Positions 11,686-13,116 of a DNA stretch of 13,116 bases are shown one piece after another. The notes under the pieces are model-generated. The model did not search any database and had not been told where the DNA came from. It worked only from the letters and a program-made list of their open reading frames with translations. The DNA lies in the NCBI GenBank assembly GCA_043735935.1, contig JAYTDO010000563.1, positions 1 to 13,116 of the forward strand, given 5' to 3'. Each line of letters begins with the position of its first letter. The first letter of the stretch is position 1. Source of the stretch: JANLQB01 sp043735935 (lineage in GTDB: Bacteria; Verrucomicrobiota; Verrucomicrobiia; Chthoniobacterales; Chthoniobacteraceae). Made by a program: the position numbers and the translations under genes.

Positions 11686-13116
11686 TTACTTCGGCATGAA
11701 GGCCGGCTCAATCATCGGTCCTTGCGCTTCGGGAAGCGTTAAGGTTTCGACGATTTCTTCCTTCTCTTCATCATTTCGTACGGCTTCGCCAGCGGGATTG
11801 ATGAGACGGGCGGAGACGAAGATGACCAGATGCCGCTTGAGATGTTGATCGACACTCGAACGGAATAGGCGTCCAACGAACGGCAGGTCGCCGAGGAAGG
11901 GAGTCTTGTCTTCGACCTTCTGCACGTCTTCGCGAATCAGGCCGCCGAGTACGACGGTTTGCCCGTCGAAGATACTCACGCTCGTCGTCACCTTGCGGGT
12001 GCTGAAGATGGGCTGGTTGATCACGTTCGGTGTGATGACGTTGGTGGTCGTCGCACCGGTCAGGCTTGTCGATGTCGTTTGAATCGGGCTTCCGTAATTG
12101 ATGAACCCTTCGAACTCGACCACTTGAGGGACCAGGTTGAGGTCAATCGTGTAGGCATCCGGGCCGACGACAGGCTCAACTTCCAGTGTGACGCCGGTGT
12201 TGCGCGTTTCAAAGGAGGTCGGAGTCGTGGGAGTGACGGGGAAGGAACTCGGAGGCAGGCTGATATTGATGCCTGTTCCACCGCCGCCGCCGTTGTTGTT
12301 GCCTTGGTTGCCGAAGTTTTGCGGGATCTGCGGTGGGTCGAATTCGGTAGGGTAACGGAATTCGCGGATAATTTCGATGACCGCGCGGTTGCCGCTCTTC
12401 GTCGTGACTTTCGGTGCGGACAAGAGGTCGACGCCCTTCTTCTGATTCAGAGCGCGGACGACGAGTTGGAAGCTTGGGTCCGTCATGATGCCAGCGACGC
12501 CTGCGATCGCAGGCGCGAGGGCCGAGGCGCCCTGCGTTCCGAAGAGCAGCGCGTCGACCGCATTCTGGCTGATGGCGAGGCCGCCGCTTCGGTTGCCACC
12601 GGTGACCGGATAAGTCGTATAAGCACCGTTCTGGACTGAGAACGGGAAGTCCGCGTTAGCCAACTTTGGCGTGTTGCCAGAGGTGCCACCGCCGAAGAAC
12701 AGTCCGGTCGAAGACGATCCAGGGATATTCGCCTGCCCGAGGAGCCAGTCGAAGCTCAATTCCTTGAGATTGTTCTGCGTAATCTCGACGAATTTCGCCT
12801 CAACTTCGACCTGCGAAGGTCCGACGTTGTTGCTCGCGAGGACCAGCGCGTCGATGAGATCGAGGTTTTCCTGAGTATTGCGGACGATAAGCTGGCTGCT
12901 GCCTGGCATGTAGGTCGCGGTCGCGCCTTGGCCGAAGGTAACGCCGGAAGCCGTGAGAAATTCCTTGGCCTCCACGCGTCCTGCAATCCCGCTGCCACCA
13001 CGGGTGGCGTCTGCCGGAGCAGTCGGGGCAAGGGCGTTACCGCCTCCGTCGGCGCCACCGTTGGCGACGCGATTGATGAATCCCGGCGGGACCTTGTATT
13101 GTTTGGTGATCATCAC
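11686..13116 (-). CDS. Secretin of type II secretion/type IV pilus type, C-terminal part (Amuc_1098-like)
   Basis: Secretins form large gated rings in the outer membrane for type II secretion or type IV pili. The 476 residues visible run off the right edge; related proteins are several hundred residues longer, so the signal peptide and early N-domains are missing. The fragment has an N-domain (YKVPPGF..., then EAKEFLTASGVTFGQGATATYMPGSSQLIVRNTQENLDLIDALV), the segment VEVEAKFVEITQNNLKELSFDW that opens the secretin core, LNQKKGVDLLSAPKVTTKSGNRA, VTLEVEPVVGPDAYTIDLNL, and the C-terminal signature TVVLGGLIREDVQKVEDKTP with FLGDLPFVGRLFRSS. A Gly/Asn-rich stretch (about residues 272-282 of the fragment) interrupts the core. 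YKVPPGF is reminiscent of verrucomicrobial Amuc_1098-type secretins. coaE follows after six bases. Confidence 0.9.
   Translation of the reverse strand: MMITKQYKVPPGFINRVANGGADGGGNALAPTAPADATRGGSGIAGRVEAKEFLTASGVTFGQGATATYMPGSSQLIVRNTQENLDLIDALVLASNNVGPSQVEVEAKFVEITQNNLKELSFDWLLGQANIPGSSSTGLFFGGGTSGNTPKLANADFPFSVQNGAYTTYPVTGGNRSGGLAISQNAVDALLFGTQGASALAPAIAGVAGIMTDPSFQLVVRALNQKKGVDLLSAPKVTTKSGNRAVIEIIREFRYPTEFDPPQIPQNFGNQGNNNGGGGGTGINISLPPSSFPVTPTTPTSFETRNTGVTLEVEPVVGPDAYTIDLNLVPQVVEFEGFINYGSPIQTTSTSLTGATTTNVITPNVINQPIFSTRKVTTSVSIFDGQTVVLGGLIREDVQKVEDKTPFLGDLPFVGRLFRSSVDQHLKRHLVIFVSARLINPAGEAVRNDEEKEEIVETLTLPEAQGPMIEPAFMPK

Noticed and set aside
1..13116. Defence system, phage, transposon, tRNA or CRISPR array
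   Set aside because: No integrase, transposase, toxin-antitoxin pair, regular repeat array or tRNA-like cloverleaf was recognised; the genes are housekeeping, transport and secretion.

Overview
The window looks like a piece of a chromosome from the phylum Verrucomicrobiota. This placement is inferred from the genes. It rests on a secretin of the Amuc_1098 type that carries a 'YKVPPGF' segment, on the compact order secretin-coaE-rho-ribonuclease D, on a DAHP synthase of the AroF/ACT-like type, on a small lipoprotein of a style common in that phylum, and on scarce Shine-Dalgarno sites. The DNA is GC-rich and nearly all coding. I recognise no mobile element, CRISPR array, tRNA, rRNA or defence locus.

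Layout, left to right. Positions 1 to about 330 do not fit the rest. On the + strand they carry a PAP2-like fragment, a proteobacterial-looking promoter and what looks like the start of a glutaminyl-tRNA synthetase. This abuts the N-terminal part of urtB (minus strand, starts at 630), which loses its family resemblance after about 100 residues. I read this as a chimeric junction, either an assembly artefact at a contig end or foreign DNA. From 630 to 5465 all genes are on the minus strand: urtB (start), urtA (urea-binding protein), an outer-membrane beta-barrel protein and a DinG-type iron-sulfur helicase. Hairpins lie between urtB and urtA and after the porin, and the urtA leader can fold right up to its start codon.

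A divergent gap at 5466-5597 separates this group from a + strand pair: an LptF/LptG permease and an unknown 163-residue protein that starts inside the permease stop codon. That pair runs tail-to-tail, with overlapping stop codons, into a minus-strand DAHP synthase gene (start 8238). A small lipoprotein gene (+) diverges from it. The right third is a tight minus-strand operon: secretin (N-terminus outside the window), coaE, rho and ribonuclease D, with gaps of 6 and 9 bases and one 20-base overlap.

Functionally, the left half covers urea uptake (UrtA/UrtB, possibly helped by the outer-membrane protein) and DNA repair. The middle covers outer-membrane lipopolysaccharide transport and entry into aromatic amino-acid synthesis. 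The right end covers protein secretion or pilus export together with housekeeping functions (coenzyme A, transcription termination, RNA processing). I found no convincing new multi-gene system. The points most worth checking are the left-end junction, the structured urtA leader, the repeats upstream of the porin, the unknown gene coupled to lptF, and a possible leaderless start of the small lipoprotein.
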